6,581 nt of DNA from JBFHKO01 sp041595355 (GTDB lineage Bacteria > Pseudomonadota > Gammaproteobacteria > Enterobacterales > Aeromonadaceae): the NCBI GenBank assembly GCA_041595355.1, contig JBFHKO010000147.1, forward strand, positions 1-6,581, written 5' to 3'. Numbering within the stretch: the first letter of the stretch is position 1; every line of letters begins with the position of its first letter. Of the stretch, positions 6,568 to 6,581 are shown piece after piece. The position numbers and the translations under genes were made by a program. The notes under the pieces were generated by a model. That model did no database searches and had not been told where the DNA came from. It saw only the letters and a program-made list of their open reading frames with translations.

Positions 6568-6581
6568 ACGCGGCCCTGAGC

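Overview
The window is a GC-rich, densely coded stretch of a gammaproteobacterial chromosome. GlyA, AroQ, AccB, AccC and PrmA all resemble enterobacterial/Vibrio/Aeromonas-type proteins, and the order aroQ-accB-accC ... prmA followed by a fis-type promoter is characteristic of that class. The high GC content and the protein variants suggest an Aeromonadales-like marine or brackish genus (Oceanimonas, Zobellella or Oceanisphaera type). That placement is inferred from memory of family features, not from a search.

Layout. Positions 1-29 hold a strong hairpin that probably ends glyA. glyA (serine hydroxymethyltransferase) lies on the minus strand at 51-1304. A divergent intergenic region of about 320 bases (1305-1628) carries the probable glyA promoter, a weak candidate promoter for the rightward operon and two clear inverted repeats. 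Rightward genes follow: aroQ (type II 3-dehydroquinase), accB (biotin carboxyl carrier protein) and accC (biotin carboxylase), closely spaced and closed by a 10-bp-stem terminator at 3957-3989. Next, at 4100-5488, is a very leucine-rich membrane protein. prmA (ribosomal protein L11 methyltransferase, 5559-6434) follows with its own extended -10 promoter. The window ends in a promoter that closely resembles the dusB-fis promoter of gammaproteobacteria, including a good Fis site centred near -43; the dusB start lies beyond the window.

How the genes work together. glyA makes glycine and one-carbon units, aroQ makes dehydroshikimate for aromatic amino acids, accB and accC are two of the four acetyl-CoA carboxylase subunits, and prmA modifies the ribosome. 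These are core growth functions.

The one unusual gene is the 462-residue protein at 4100-5488. I read it as a glucose/N-acetylglucosamine-family PTS permease (EIIC followed by EIIB). Its overall architecture is preserved, but every catalytic position I can align has been replaced: EIIB Cys to Asn, EIIC Glu to Gln, and EIIC His-His to Ala-Tyr. It is a full-length open frame, so it looks like a catalytically dead 'pseudo-PTS permease' with a retained, unknown role. It sits where many relatives carry yhdT-panF (pantothenate uptake). This is the main candidate for undescribed biology here.
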